From contig NZ_CP035291.1 of assembly GCF_006094395.1 (NCBI RefSeq), positions 2,453,619 through 2,517,618 of the forward strand: a DNA stretch of 64,000 bases, in the 5' to 3' direction. This stretch comes from Staphylococcus haemolyticus. GTDB lineage: Bacteria > Bacillota > Bacilli > Staphylococcales > Staphylococcaceae. The position numbers and the translations under genes are program-made. This document shows, piece by piece, positions 37,532 through 47,932 of the stretch (position 1 is the first letter of the stretch; each line of letters starts with the position of its first letter). The notes beneath the pieces were generated by a model. The model worked only from the letters and a program-made list of their open reading frames with translations, was not told where the DNA came from and made no database searches.

Positions 37532-38368
37532 TTGAATTACACACTAGAACATTTTCAACCTCAACATGATCACCTTATCTGCGTAGACTCAGATGGCTGT
37601 GGCATGGATACAATGACCATTAAACATGAACGTGCATTTGGACCAGCACTACTTGATATTTGGAATCTAGACGATATCAAAGATGACGTATTAAATCGTT
37701 GGAATCAATTTAACCTATATGAAATCACACGTGGTATTAATCGATTTCAAGGATTTGAAAAAATATTAACTGAATTACATCAACAAGGTCGCACTGTAGA
37801 TGGCTACGATGACATTAAAGCATGGGTAGATACGACGACGACTTTCTCAAATCCACAATTGCAACAAGATATTGAAGCTAACCCTGATAAAAAAGGTTTA
37901 CGTTTAGCGTTAGACTGGTCGAACCGCGTTAATCAACTCATCCAACGTCTTCCGAGTATTGGTCCTTTTGAATATGTATATGACGCTTTAAAGCGCGCCT
38001 ATCATAACGCAGATATTGTGATTGTTTCATCTGCAAACCTATCAGCAGTTGAGACAGAATGGACTGAACACCAACTCACACCTTTTATAACTAGCATCTT
38101 CGCGCAAGAAGCTGGCACAAAAAAACATTGCATTAATCAACTCAAACGTTTATACGATGCAAATCAAGTACTCGTTCTAGGTGATGCTAAAGGCGATATG
38201 CAAGCGGCACAAGATAATGATGTGTTATTCTATCCAATTTTAGCTGGAAACGAAGCGACATCTTGGCTTGAATTTAAAGACAAATACTTAAATTTATTCA
38301 TTAATAATCAGTTTGATAATACTATTCAAGAACATGTAATTCAACAATTTTATAATAATTTTGACTAG
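37532..38368 (+). CDS. HAD-superfamily hydrolase
   Basis: A 278-residue protein with the HAD nucleophile motif ICVDSDGCGMD, motif II in IVIVSSANLS, and motif III/IV in VLVLGDAKGDMQAAQ. It is probably a sugar-phosphate phosphatase. TTG at 37532 is chosen because AAAGGA lies about 10 nt upstream and the longer frame would run into the divergent regulator. It is followed 18 nt later by the GH3 gene, suggesting joint handling of an amino sugar or glycoside. Confidence 0.83.
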   Translation: MNYTLEHFQPQHDHLICVDSDGCGMDTMTIKHERAFGPALLDIWNLDDIKDDVLNRWNQFNLYEITRGINRFQGFEKILTELHQQGRTVDGYDDIKAWVDTTTTFSNPQLQQDIEANPDKKGLRLALDWSNRVNQLIQRLPSIGPFEYVYDALKRAYHNADIVIVSSANLSAVETEWTEHQLTPFITSIFAQEAGTKKHCINQLKRLYDANQVLVLGDAKGDMQAAQDNDVLFYPILAGNEATSWLEFKDKYLNLFINNQFDNTIQEHVIQQFYNNFD

Positions 38369-38386
38369 AAAAGGAGCATGATAACT

Positions 38387-40111
38387 ATGGCACGAGTAGA
38401 TTTGAAAGCTAAACCTTACTTTTTAAATGACGAACAAATTCAATGGGTTGAAGAGACATTGTCACATTTAACTGATGAAGAAAAAATAGGACAATTATTC
38501 TTTAATTTATTTTCATTAGAAGAAGATGGCGACTTTAACGATTCTGAGTATACAAATAAAGATATTTTAAATCGATATCATATCGGTGGTGCCCGCTATC
38601 AAGGCGGAAACAAGCAACAAGTTCAAGCGCTATTAAACGATTTACAACAACATAGTAAAGTGCCTTTACTTGTCGCTGCAAACTGTGACTCTGGTGGCAA
38701 TGGAGCTTGTAAAGATGGTACGTATATCGCTTCAGCAGCTCAGTGTGAAGCCGCTCAAGACAGTAAAGTCGCTTATAATGCAGGTTACGTATCTGGTCGA
38801 GAATCACAAGCACTTGGCGTTAACATTAACTTTGACCCTTGCGTTGATATTTTAAAAAATTGGCGTAACACAATTGTGAACACACGTGCATATGGAACAA
38901 CTGCAGAAACCGTGATTAAATATACCAATGCCTTTATTAATGGCTTTAACGAAACACAAGATATGATCACTTGTATTAAACATTTCCCGGGTGACGGTAC
39001 TGAAGAACGCGATCAACACCTTGTATTAGGTGTAAATGAAATGACAACAGATGAATGGGATCAAAGTTTCCGAAAAGTCTATGAAAATCACATTAATAAT
39101 GGGGTGGAAATGATCATGTCAGGTCATATCGCATTACCTCATTATTCTAAAAAACTCAATCCTGAGTTAGCAGACAAAGACATTTTACCAGCAACATTAT
39201 CTAAAGAATTAATTACCGATTTATTAAAAGACGACTTAGCTTTTAATGGCTTAGTCGTAACAGACGCAAGTCATATGTTAGGTATGACTGCAGCCATGAA
39301 ACGTGAAGACTATGTGCCTCAAGCGATTGCTGCCGGTTGCGATATGTTCTTATTCTTCAATGATTTAGAAGAAGACTTCCACTTCATGTTAAAAGGTTAT
39401 CAAGACGGCGTGATCACTGACGACCGTCTAAATGATGCTGTAAGACGTATTCTAGGACTAAAAGCTAAAATACATTTACCTAAAAAGCAAGCACAGGGTA
39501 CACTACTTAAAAATGAAGACCAACTTAGCGTTATCGGTTGTGATGAACACTTGACAATGCAACAAGAAGCTGCCGATTTAAGCATCACATTAGTGAAGAA
39601 CACATTAGATCAATTACCAATACGCCCTGAAACACACAAGAATATACGCTTGTATATTATCGAAGGTGAGAAAAATGGTATTTACAAATCAGATGACACT
39701 GTCGAACATAACTTAGTATCTATCCTAGAAGATCGTGGATTTAATGTGACAGTTAATGATGGCTCTACACGTGTAAAAGGTAAAACATTAGAATATCGTG
39801 ATAACGTTGATGCTGCACTCGTATTCGCAAATATCGTTGGATACGCTGCTGAAAATAACTATCGCATCCGATGGTCAACTGCAATGAGTAACGAAATTCC
39901 ATGGTACGTTCATGAAGTGCCTACCGTCTTTACATCACTCAATTTCACAACACACTTACATGATGCAACAATGGTCAAAGCCTATATCAACGCGTACCAT
40001 TCAAATAAAACAACATTAGAAACCGTTGTCGATAAAATCATGGGCGAGTCAGATTTCAAAGGCGTGCCAAATGATTTAGTCTGGACAGATAAATGGCAAG
40101 CTAAATTATAA
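38387..40111 (+). CDS. Glycoside hydrolase family 3 (NagZ-like beta-N-acetylhexosaminidase fold)
   Basis: A 574-residue cytosolic protein. It has the GH3 motif CIKHFPGDGTEERDQH, which in NagZ-type enzymes holds the substrate-binding KHFPG and the catalytic Asp-His region. VVTDASHMLGM contains the nucleophile Asp. A GH3 C-terminal domain follows (about residues 380-570). There is no signal peptide. The ATG at 38387 has AAGGAG at correct spacing; the upstream ATG is too close. It probably cleaves a beta-linked hexosamine or glucoside. Confidence 0.85.
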   Translation: MARVDLKAKPYFLNDEQIQWVEETLSHLTDEEKIGQLFFNLFSLEEDGDFNDSEYTNKDILNRYHIGGARYQGGNKQQVQALLNDLQQHSKVPLLVAANCDSGGNGACKDGTYIASAAQCEAAQDSKVAYNAGYVSGRESQALGVNINFDPCVDILKNWRNTIVNTRAYGTTAETVIKYTNAFINGFNETQDMITCIKHFPGDGTEERDQHLVLGVNEMTTDEWDQSFRKVYENHINNGVEMIMSGHIALPHYSKKLNPELADKDILPATLSKELITDLLKDDLAFNGLVVTDASHMLGMTAAMKREDYVPQAIAAGCDMFLFFNDLEEDFHFMLKGYQDGVITDDRLNDAVRRILGLKAKIHLPKKQAQGTLLKNEDQLSVIGCDEHLTMQQEAADLSITLVKNTLDQLPIRPETHKNIRLYIIEGEKNGIYKSDDTVEHNLVSILEDRGFNVTVNDGSTRVKGKTLEYRDNVDAALVFANIVGYAAENNYRIRWSTAMSNEIPWYVHEVPTVFTSLNFTTHLHDATMVKAYINAYHSNKTTLETVVDKIMGESDFKGVPNDLVWTDKWQAKL

Positions 40112-40134
40112 TCTTTAACTTAAGTTCATATTAT

Positions 40135-40168
40135 AACGCTAAGGTACACGTATCTTAGCGTTGTTTTA
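40135..40168 (+). terminator. Terminator of the HAD-GH3 pair
   Basis: AACGCTAAG and CTTAGCGTT arms, then TGTTTT. Confidence 0.85.
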
Positions 40169-40306
40169 TAATACTGAACTAAACTAAAGACAAATATACA
40201 CGATCTACCCATTTTCGTTTACTTGAATGATAGCAATTTTAAAAAGTTTGAATATCATATTATTAAAATATCTATTCATTTATATATACTTATATATTTA
40301 TTATTT

Positions 40307-41548
40307 TTGAGCAAAGTTAAAGTACGAAACTTAACAAAAATTTTCGGAAGAAAACAAAAAGAAGCGTTAAAGTTAGTACAAGAAGGTAAATCTAAACAAG
40401 AAATCTTTGAAAAAACTGGGGCTACAGTTGGGGTTTATGACGTTAACTTTGACGTAAATGATGGCGAAATTTTTGTGATTATGGGTTTATCTGGTAGTGG
40501 TAAATCCACTTTAATTCGATTAATCAATCGATTAATTGAACCAACATCAGGAAGTATTTACATAGGTGAAGACGACATTTCCAATATGTCTAAAAAAGAA
40601 TTACGTGAAATTCGTCGTACAAAAATTAATATGGTGTTTCAAAACTTTGGTCTTTTTCCGAAAAGAACTGTATTAGAAAATACCGAATACGGTTTAGAAA
40701 TTAGAGGGATTGAAAAAGCAGAAAGACAAAAAAGAGCTGAAAAAGCATTAGACGATACAGGGTTATTATCTTTTAAAGACCAATATCCAGATCAACTTTC
40801 AGGTGGTATGCAACAACGTGTTGGTTTGGCTCGTGCCTTAGCTAATGATTCTGACATTTTACTAATGGATGAAGCATTTTCAGCATTAGATCCACTGATT
40901 AGAAAAGATATGCAAAACGATTTACTAAACTTACAGGAGCAAATGCAAAAAATCATAATCTTCATCACTCATGACTTAAATGAAGCATTACGTATTGGAG
41001 ATCGTATTGCATTAATGAGAGATGGAAAAATTATGCAAATTGGTACCGGAGAAGAGATCTTAACCAATCCAGCAAATGCATTTGTTAGTGAATTTACCGA
41101 AGATGTGGACCGTTCTAAAATACTTACCGCAGAAAACATAATGGAGTCTCCATTAACTATAAATATTGAGACAGAAGGTCCAAATGTCGCTTTACAACGA
41201 ATGCGTCAAGAAGAAGTAAGTATGTTATTAGCGATTGATAATAAACGTTTATTAAAAGGAAGTATTACGGCAGACAATGCTTTGAAGGCAAGAGAAGACG
41301 GTATTTCCTTAAAGCATATTTACCAAAATAATGTACAGACCATTAATAAAGACATGCTCGTGACAGATATTTTCAATATTATTTACGATTCTCCTACACC
41401 ATTAGCAGTCACGGATGAAAATAATCGCTTAGTTGGTGTTGTGGTTCGCGGAAGTGTCATAGGTGCAATGACTACTAATAATAAAGATAGAGAAACGAAT
41501 CATTCTCAAGAAAATTCAACTGAAGAGGAAGTGAATGAAAATGTTTAA
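40307..41548 (+). CDS. Glycine betaine/L-proline ABC transporter ATP-binding protein (degenerating start)
   Basis: A 413-residue ProV/GbuA/OpuAA-type ATPase. It has an N-terminal extension [24 protein letters not shown], Walker [10 protein letters not shown], signature [15 protein letters not shown], and two CBS domains (about residues 270-390) that sense ionic strength. Homology starts at LSKVKVRNL, encoded by TTG, yet no ribosome site or ATG is visible upstream. The region before it is 85-90% A+T. With the broken partner gene downstream, this suggests operon decay. Confidence 0.85.
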   Translation: MSKVKVRNLTKIFGRKQKEALKLVQEGKSKQEIFEKTGATVGVYDVNFDVNDGEIFVIMGLSGSGKSTLIRLINRLIEPTSGSIYIGEDDISNMSKKELREIRRTKINMVFQNFGLFPKRTVLENTEYGLEIRGIEKAERQKRAEKALDDTGLLSFKDQYPDQLSGGMQQRVGLARALANDSDILLMDEAFSALDPLIRKDMQNDLLNLQEQMQKIIIFITHDLNEALRIGDRIALMRDGKIMQIGTGEEILTNPANAFVSEFTEDVDRSKILTAENIMESPLTINIETEGPNVALQRMRQEEVSMLLAIDNKRLLKGSITADNALKAREDGISLKHIYQNNVQTINKDMLVTDIFNIIYDSPTPLAVTDENNRLVGVVVRGSVIGAMTTNNKDRETNHSQENSTEEEVNENV

Positions 41549-43250
41549 ACAATTACCTTTCTCTAATTGGATTGATACGATTGTTAATTGGTTAACTGAG
41601 CATCTATCTGGCATTTTCTCATTTTTACAAACAGCTGAAAATGCTGTGATGAATGTTACAACTAATATACTATTAGCCATTCCACCATTTGTTATGATAT
41701 TACTTCTAGTTTTACTGGCATTTTTTGTTTTCAAACGTAAAATTGGTTTTCCAATATTTATTTTAATTGGCTTATTATTCATCTATAACCAAAATATGTG
41801 GGATGATTTAATGAGTACAATTACATTAGTTCTTATTTCAAGTCTTATTTCTATAATTATTGGTGTTCCATTAGGTATATTAATGTCTAAAAGCGATACC
41901 GTTGAAAAAATTGTTAAACCATTACTAGACTTGATGCAAACAATGCCAGGATTCGTGTATTTAATACCTGCAGTGGCATTCTTCGGTATAGGAATGGTAC
42001 CTGGTGTATTCGCTTCAGTTATATTTGCATTACCTCCAACAGTGAGAATGACAAATTTAGGCATACGTTCAATCTCAAAAGAATTAGTAGAGACATCCGA
42101 TTCATTTGGATCAACTTCTTAGCAAAGATTGTTCAAACTTGATTTACCTATGGCTAAAGAAAACATCTTTGCGGGTATCAATCAAACAATTATGTTAACG
42201 CTCTCTATGGTCGTTATCGCATCTATGATTGGAACGCCAGGTTTAGGTGAAGGCGTTTTAGCTGCTGTACAACGTTCAGAAGTAGGTAATGGCTTTGTAT
42301 ACGGTATAGGTATCGTCGTGTTAGCGATTATCGTTGATCGATTTACACAGGCTATGAACCACTCTCGTCAGGAAAAATTACCTAAAAAGACTAAGATAAT
42401 ACTTACTATAATCATATTACTCGTTGCAATATTAGGCAGCATTCTAGGGCATATGTTTTCTGATGATAAAGAAGCCAATAAAGGTACTATCAAACTCGCA
42501 TATGCACAACAAGATGACCAAATTGTTTCTACAAACGTTATTGCACAAGTATTAGAAGAACAAGGTTATAAAGTCGATACGACTTCCCTCGATATACCAG
42601 TTACATGGGAAGCTGTTTCTAAAGGTGAAGTTGATGCTATGACTGGTGCCTGGTTACCAATCACACATGGTGCTGAGTACAAGAAAGTTAAAAACGATAT
42701 CGATAATTTAGGGCCACATATAGATAAAGAAGCAAAATTAGGCTTAGTCGTTCCTAAATATATGGACGTTAATTCCATTGAAGATTTAAATAACCAAGCC
42801 AATAAAAAAATAACTGGTATAGAACCTGGTGCAGAGATTGTTGACGCCACTAATGAAACATTAAAGGCTTACCCTAATTTAAAGGGTTGGGAACAAATTA
42901 ATTCTTCTACAGGTGCAATGAACGCAGAATTGAAGCGTGCAATTAAAAACAAAGACGATATTATTATTACAGGCTGGAATCGTTATTGGATCTTCCAACG
43001 CTATGACTTGAAATACCTAGATGATCCTAAAGGTTCTATGGGTAAAGCAGAAAGTATCAATACGATAGCTCGAAAAGGATTAAAAGAAGATGAACCAGAA
43101 GCATATAGAATCCTTGATAATTTTAAATGGTCTGTTAAGGATATGGAATCTATCATGTTAGAAATTGAAAATGGTAAAGATCCTGAAAAAGCTACTAAAG
43201 AGTGGATTGACAATAACAGAGACAAAGTTGATAAATGGACTGAAAAGTAA
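41535..43250 (+). pseudogene. Glycine betaine/proline transporter permease-substrate-binding fusion, interrupted by an amber codon
   Basis: One continuous frame encodes a 571-codon fusion. The ProW-type permease part ends DSFGSTS, TAG follows (42120-42122), and the same frame resumes QRLFKLDLPMAKENIF. The expected residue is Trp (TGG), as in SFGATPWQ of ProW proteins. The second half carries two further membrane helices and then an OpuAC/ProX-like binding domain (IKLAYAQQDDQIV to DKVDKWTEK). Nothing else is damaged, so inactivation is recent or a readthrough/assembly issue. It overlaps the ATPase gene by 14 nt. Confidence 0.87.
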
Positions 43251-43254
43251 GAAT

Positions 43255-43560
43255 GATTTAGAAATTGTTTCAACAATATCGTTCATATGTTGTGATTTAT
43301 CATCTGTGGAAATAAGTATTGAAGTATGAATTGGTAGCATATGTGACATCATGTTATAAATTTCATACATAAGGCACCTCGTTAATTGAGTTTAGTGATA
43401 TGTACTAAATGATACGGGAGTGCCTTATTTTTTATTTTAATAGAAAGATACATACAGTGAGATGCTTGAGGAACCAGTATGCTAAATGAAATTAAGTAAG
43501 CAGTTATAATAATCAAATGACAACTTTGACGTTTTTCTCTAGGCATCAAGCCCTCACATT
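43255..43560 (-). pseudogene. Fossil 5' end of an IS1272-like element
   Basis: Minus-strand translation MYEIYNMMSHMLPIHTSIL...MNDIVETIS parallels the IS1272 transposase start MYKNYNMTQLTLPMETSVL...VNDIVETIP. The upstream AAGGCACCTCGTTAAT block is nearly unchanged, and pieces such as TGAGG(G)AAC and TTTTCTCTAGG recur out to the old terminal repeat. About 300 bp survive. The remainder of the transposase is missing. It begins 4 bp after the betaine transporter pseudogene. Confidence 0.8.
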
Positions 43561-43578
43561 TTCTTTTATAATTGAAAA

Positions 43579-44145
43579 TTATAATTCAAAAGTCTGTCTT
43601 AACTTTTCATACTCTTCTCTCAACAAACTATACACATAACTATCCGAGAACTCGCCACGTAAACGTTCGTTACTTCTCAACACACCCTCTTGCGTAAAAC
43701 CAAGTCGTTCAGGTATGGCCTTACTTTTCGGATTTCGCGTCGACATTTGAATTTCTACGCGGTTAATATCAAACGTTTCGTACACGTAGCGAATCAACGC
43801 CTTTGTGCATGCCGTCATAATTCCCATTTTTTGAAAATGCTCAGCCAAATAATAACCGATAGACGTACGTTTGTTAACAAGGTCTAAATAATGTAAGCCG
43901 ATGACACCTACAAGTTCATCGTCATACCATATGCCACAATGAAAGCCGTCGCAACGCGTAAATTGTTCTAGTGCCGACTGAATAAACTTCTTACTGTGCG
44001 CAACTTCAGTTGTATATTCGACAAATGGCAAGAACTCGCCTAAATAATCACGATTGCTATCTACTAATTTGAACAGTTGCTCCGCCTCACGTTCTTCTAA
44101 TATCTTTAACGTCACATGTTCATTTACTTCGTAACCAAACATCAT
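43579..44145 (-). CDS. GNAT acetyltransferase, RimJ/RimL type
   Basis: A 188-residue GNAT protein with the acetyl-CoA loop region EHFQKMGIMTACTKALIRYVYE and the closing NPKSKAIPERLGFTQEGVLR, as in ribosomal-protein-serine acetyltransferases of the YdaF/RimL group. The substrate is unknown. GGAGG lies 8 nt before the ATG. Confidence 0.9.
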   Translation of the reverse strand: MMFGYEVNEHVTLKILEEREAEQLFKLVDSNRDYLGEFLPFVEYTTEVAHSKKFIQSALEQFTRCDGFHCGIWYDDELVGVIGLHYLDLVNKRTSIGYYLAEHFQKMGIMTACTKALIRYVYETFDINRVEIQMSTRNPKSKAIPERLGFTQEGVLRSNERLRGEFSDSYVYSLLREEYEKLRQTFEL

Positions 44146-44285
44146 ATCTATCGCCTCCAGTTTAAATTTTCAAATTATTCGGTAAATTAAATATATAGTA
44201 ACATAAATTGATTTAAAACTTTATAAAAAGGCTGAGCAATTAAATTCAATCGCTCAACCTCGTAATCATTACCGCTATTCATTTA

Positions 44286-45692
44286 TTAATAACCAGAACC
44301 GACTTCTTCACCATCTTCATCGTATTCAGTTACATAACCATCGCCAGTGTCAACGGTATATGATCCGGCTAAATCTCCGTCTTTGTCAGTAAATGAGAAG
44401 CCCCATTTACCATCATCTGTTTTTTCTGGTTCTTTGTATGTGTAAGTATCAGTATCTAACGTATGACCTTCGTATGATTCTACTTTATCAATGACGTTAT
44501 CACGTGTCACTTCGCCTGAACTTGAATCAGAATCATCGCTATCACTATCAGACTCAGCATCCATTTTGTCATCGATATACTTATCAATCTCATCATCATC
44601 AAACGTAACTGTGACATCTGTTACGTCATCATCGTCTTCCCCAGAACTAGTCACATTAACAGAATCTGATTTGAACGTTTTACCTTCATAAGTACCTTGT
44701 GCATAAACGGTTACTTCTTCATCAGGGTCATATGGTCCAAATGTTTCAGAAGATGATTCACTTCCGATTTCTTTATCATTCGCGTATATTTTCACATTGT
44801 TTAACATATAGCCGCCATCAACACTAACTGTGAAACGTTTTTGTTTAAATGATTCATAAGCAGTAGCGTCATCACTCATGTTAATCATTAGCGCACCTTT
44901 GAATTTCTTACCATCGATGTCTTTTGTTGCTTTTAAATTGTAATCACCGATTGGGAACGTACCTAACGTTTTTTCATCATCTTCCGTAACCGTTGTCGTA
45001 CGCTTCTTACCATTGTATTCGTAAGTAATATCTCCACTACTACTTGGATAAATGCTCACTGATTTTTGTGGAACATTGAATGAATAATTATCAAAAAATA
45101 GGAATTTCTTGCCATCCTTTGAAATATTTAACACATTATTTCCATTAGCATCCACAGATAAATTATTATAACGATTATCTTTAATTTCTTTCGCACTTTG
45201 TTCTACATTACTACCGACATTATTTAAGTCATCTTCTGTTTTGATGTAGTTTAAATATGCGCGTGCTTCTTGTTTGCTTAATTTTTGGTCATTTTGAGTT
45301 GTAACTTCTTTGGCTAATGCTTTTTCGTCATCTTTCTTAATTGCTTGTGCAATATTAGATGCTTGCTTTTCCGGAGAAAATTGATTTTTTAATACTGAAA
45401 ATGCAACGATCAAAGCAATTAGCAATACAGCTATAACTGCAATAATAATCCAAGTCTTTTTATTATCGCCTTTACGTGGTTGTTGATCATGTCTGTCGGC
45501 ATAACCGTTTTGATTATGGTTATTATACCCTTGATATTGATGTTGCTCATGCTTATCTTGTCGACTTTGGTTGTGATAATCTTGCTGTGTGTTAGAGTGA
45601 TTTGGTTTAGATTGCTGAACGGGTTTCCCACAATTTGTACATACCTTCACACCTTCGCGAAGAGGTTGACCACAATTACTACAATATTTCAT
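44286..45692 (-). CDS. Zinc-ribbon membrane protein, TcaA-like
   Basis: A 468-residue protein. An N-terminal zinc ribbon (MKYCSNCGQPLREGVKVCTNCG, Cys 4, 7, 18, 21) and a Gln/His/Asn-rich linker lead to one membrane helix at about 78-99. A large extracellular part contains KKFLFFDNYSFNVP and repeated FGPYDPDEEVTVYAQG-type modules. TcaA of S. aureus has the same order and related segments and affects teicoplanin sensitivity. An acidic Ser/Asp stretch (about 385-405) precedes a C-terminal module ending EVGSGY. Its start overlaps the stop of the upstream gene (TAATG). Confidence 0.8.
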   Translation of the reverse strand: MKYCSNCGQPLREGVKVCTNCGKPVQQSKPNHSNTQQDYHNQSRQDKHEQHQYQGYNNHNQNGYADRHDQQPRKGDNKKTWIIIAVIAVLLIALIVAFSVLKNQFSPEKQASNIAQAIKKDDEKALAKEVTTQNDQKLSKQEARAYLNYIKTEDDLNNVGSNVEQSAKEIKDNRYNNLSVDANGNNVLNISKDGKKFLFFDNYSFNVPQKSVSIYPSSSGDITYEYNGKKRTTTVTEDDEKTLGTFPIGDYNLKATKDIDGKKFKGALMINMSDDATAYESFKQKRFTVSVDGGYMLNNVKIYANDKEIGSESSSETFGPYDPDEEVTVYAQGTYEGKTFKSDSVNVTSSGEDDDDVTDVTVTFDDDEIDKYIDDKMDAESDSDSDDSDSSSGEVTRDNVIDKVESYEGHTLDTDTYTYKEPEKTDDGKWGFSFTDKDGDLAGSYTVDTGDGYVTEYDEDGEEVGSGY

Positions 45693-46765
45693 TAGTAAAT
45701 CGAACTCCCATCAAATAGATTATTGAACTCACTGATTAAGTTTCCAAAGATTTGGTTAAATAAAGATTCACCGAAAATAGTCACAAATAAGAAGAACACA
45801 ATAATGTAAATAATCACACCGTAAAAACTAGAAAAGCGCGTATGATGATTTGCACTATATTTGGCAATCATGTAAACACCTGAAACAACGATTAATAGAA
45901 TGGATAGCATAAATAATGCGCCACCAAAGCTAAAAGAATTAGCGAACATTAAAATAAGTGCAATCAATAGTACTGCCACTGAAACACTATTAATAAGTAC
46001 AAAATCTGACAGTACTTTTTTAAATGTAATTGGCTTTCTAACTACTAAGCGCGAAATACCATATGTTGCTCCCACTATCACTGCTAGGAATAAAATGACA
46101 CCTAACATAACAGAAAAGATAATTTGGCTTTTTGGTGTTTCAAACATTCCAACTGATGAAGGAATTACAATAGCAAGTAACAGTGCTACGACTAATAAAC
46201 CGACAATGATTAAAGAAAATAACAATTTAAAACTAAATGCTTGTTGGCTTTTTAGTACTTGATCAGGTGAAGCGAAAGCACTTCTAAAGAAACCTTTACT
46301 TTCTTCTGTCACTTCTTTTGCATGGTCACTAAATTGGCTTGTTTGTTGTGGTTGTTGATGGTTTGAATATGACTGATTGTATTGTTGTTGATTGTGATAT
46401 GTATGTGCTGCGTTGTTGTGAGGTTGTTGGTGCTGATTTGACTGTGGTTGATGCATTTGATGTTGTTGTGTCGATGTAGTCTGTTCAGGTACATGCTGAT
46501 GATCTGGCACTTTACCTTCTTCATAAGAATTTTTATCGTGTTTCGATTCGTTTGTTCTTGATAAATGATTACTTTGATGTGATGTCGTTTCGTTACCTTC
46601 ACCTAATGATTCATTTGAATCCTGTCGTCGGCCATTAGCTTCAGCATTAGAGATATCTTTTTCAGCAGAATTAATAGTCTGAGACTGTCTATCTATTTTA
46701 TGGCCACACTCTCCACAAAATAAATCGTTAGGTTCGATAGCATTTCCGCAATTTGGACATTGCAT
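45692..46765 (-). CDS. Zinc-ribbon multi-spanning membrane protein
   Basis: A 357-residue protein. The zinc ribbon MQCPNCGNAIEPNDLFCGECG (Cys 3, 6, 17, 20) is followed by a long Gln/His/Asn-rich disordered region (about 30-150) and then about five membrane helices. It is translationally coupled to the TcaA-like gene (TAATG), so the two probably form one envelope system. GGAGGGA precedes the ATG. Function is unknown. Confidence 0.8.
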   Translation of the reverse strand: MQCPNCGNAIEPNDLFCGECGHKIDRQSQTINSAEKDISNAEANGRRQDSNESLGEGNETTSHQSNHLSRTNESKHDKNSYEEGKVPDHQHVPEQTTSTQQHQMHQPQSNQHQQPHNNAAHTYHNQQQYNQSYSNHQQPQQTSQFSDHAKEVTEESKGFFRSAFASPDQVLKSQQAFSFKLLFSLIIVGLLVVALLLAIVIPSSVGMFETPKSQIIFSVMLGVILFLAVIVGATYGISRLVVRKPITFKKVLSDFVLINSVSVAVLLIALILMFANSFSFGGALFMLSILLIVVSGVYMIAKYSANHHTRFSSFYGVIIYIIVFFLFVTIFGESLFNQIFGNLISEFNNLFDGSSIY

Positions 46766-46940
46766 AGGAATCCCTCCAATTTTTTATTTTTTAAATCTTC
46801 AAAAAGTATATCATTTATTTTGTGTTGCTTTCTATATTATTTTGAACTTTTTATCAAAATAAATATATATTTTAAAAAGCAATATTTAGATAAGTTCATT
46901 TAATATAATAATCTAAATATTGCCTTAACTATACTGAAAT

Positions 46941-46970
46941 AAAAAAACGATGAAGTCTAAGACTCCACCG
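46941..46970 (-). terminator. Terminator of the signal peptidase gene
   Basis: On the minus strand GGTGGAGTC and GACTTCATC pair (with G-U pairs) around a 3-nt loop, then GTTTTTTT. Confidence 0.75.
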
Positions 46971-47001
46971 ACAATAAATTTTATTCATTTAATTGTTTTT
47001 T

Positions 47002-47574
47002 CTAAAATGTGCCTGGGTTAAAACCTGCTTCCCATTTATTAAATGGCCAATATCTTAAAACAACTTTACCTACAAGTTGGTCTTTATCTACTAAACCAAC
47101 TTCAGCCAAACGGCTATCTACACTATTTTGTCTGTTATCACCTAAAACTAAATACTTATCTTTAGGAATTTTATTTTTACCATTTGCTCCGTTCACTTGG
47201 CTTGTTTTAAATGTACCTGTTAAATACTTACCTTGTTTATGCTTCTTATTATAATCTAAATAAGGCTCTGATACCTTTTTGTCATTAACATATAATTGAT
47301 CACCTTCATACTCAACTTTATCACCTGGCGTACCAATCACACGCTTAATAAAATCACGTTGTGCATCTTCATGGAAGACAACGACATCACCATTATCAAT
47401 GTGGTTCAATGTTTTCGAAATCTTACTAACTATCACTTTATTTCTATCTTGGAAAGTTGGATACATCGATGAACCTGATACTGTGTATGATGTTCCAATA
47501 AACTTTAATACAATACCTACAATTAAGAGTGCGCCACCAATGGCTACAATCCATTCAATTATCTCTTTTTTCAA
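47002..47574 (-). CDS. Type I signal peptidase
   Basis: A 190-residue SipS/SpsB-type enzyme. It has one N-terminal anchor, the nucleophile Ser36 in SGSSMYPT, the general base Lys77 in RDFIKRVIGTPGD, and box E GDNRQNSVDSR. It releases secreted proteins at the outer face of the membrane. It differs clearly from the recalled S. aureus SpsB sequence, so it is probably a paralogue. A large YSIRK/LPXTG protein is encoded 4 kb away, but no direct operon link exists. Confidence 0.92.
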   Translation of the reverse strand: MKKEIIEWIVAIGGALLIVGIVLKFIGTSYTVSGSSMYPTFQDRNKVIVSKISKTLNHIDNGDVVVFHEDAQRDFIKRVIGTPGDKVEYEGDQLYVNDKKVSEPYLDYNKKHKQGKYLTGTFKTSQVNGANGKNKIPKDKYLVLGDNRQNSVDSRLAEVGLVDKDQLVGKVVLRYWPFNKWEAGFNPGTF

Positions 47575-47844
47575 TTAAACCCCGCCTATCATCTTTTATA
47601 AACACAACTTACTTTATCACAAATATATTGCAAAGTCGTTTCACTCATCTTTAAAAACCGTAACGTTAATCAATTTACTTCGTTTTGAAAATTAAGCTCA
47701 TCAAGAAATTCATCCTTAGCGTACTTATTGATAGCTTCATCGTAACAAACCTCTCACAAGATTACTATTCAAGTTATCACATTTAAGAATGCCTTCTTAC
47801 TTACATTTTCAAAAAATAATCCAATCTTTCATATTCGTAAGAAA

Positions 47845-47861
47845 TGACATCGACTTTGTAA
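47845..47861 (+). promoter_or_regulatory. Possible response-regulator site upstream of yxeA-vraDEH
   Basis: TGACA and TGTAA form an imperfect inverted pair separated by 7 nt, about 70 nt before the YxeA-like gene. BceR-type regulators recognise TNACA-N4-TGTAA; the longer spacer here makes the call tentative. The rest of the 350-nt divergent gap shows no gene. Confidence 0.3.
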
Positions 47862-47932
47862 GGTTAGATAAAGGCAGTACTGACGCAACCCTTCTACAAT
47901 TATAAGTGTAATAGAAACAAGGAGTGATGATA

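Noticed and set aside
38980..38995. ATTTCCCGGG match to the Noc-binding consensus
   Set aside because: Only the left 10 of 14 positions match, and the bases encode the conserved KHFPGDG motif of the GH3 enzyme.
41783..42064. 93-codon minus-strand frame within the betaine permease
   Set aside because: Shadow of the real gene; low-complexity composition and no start signal.
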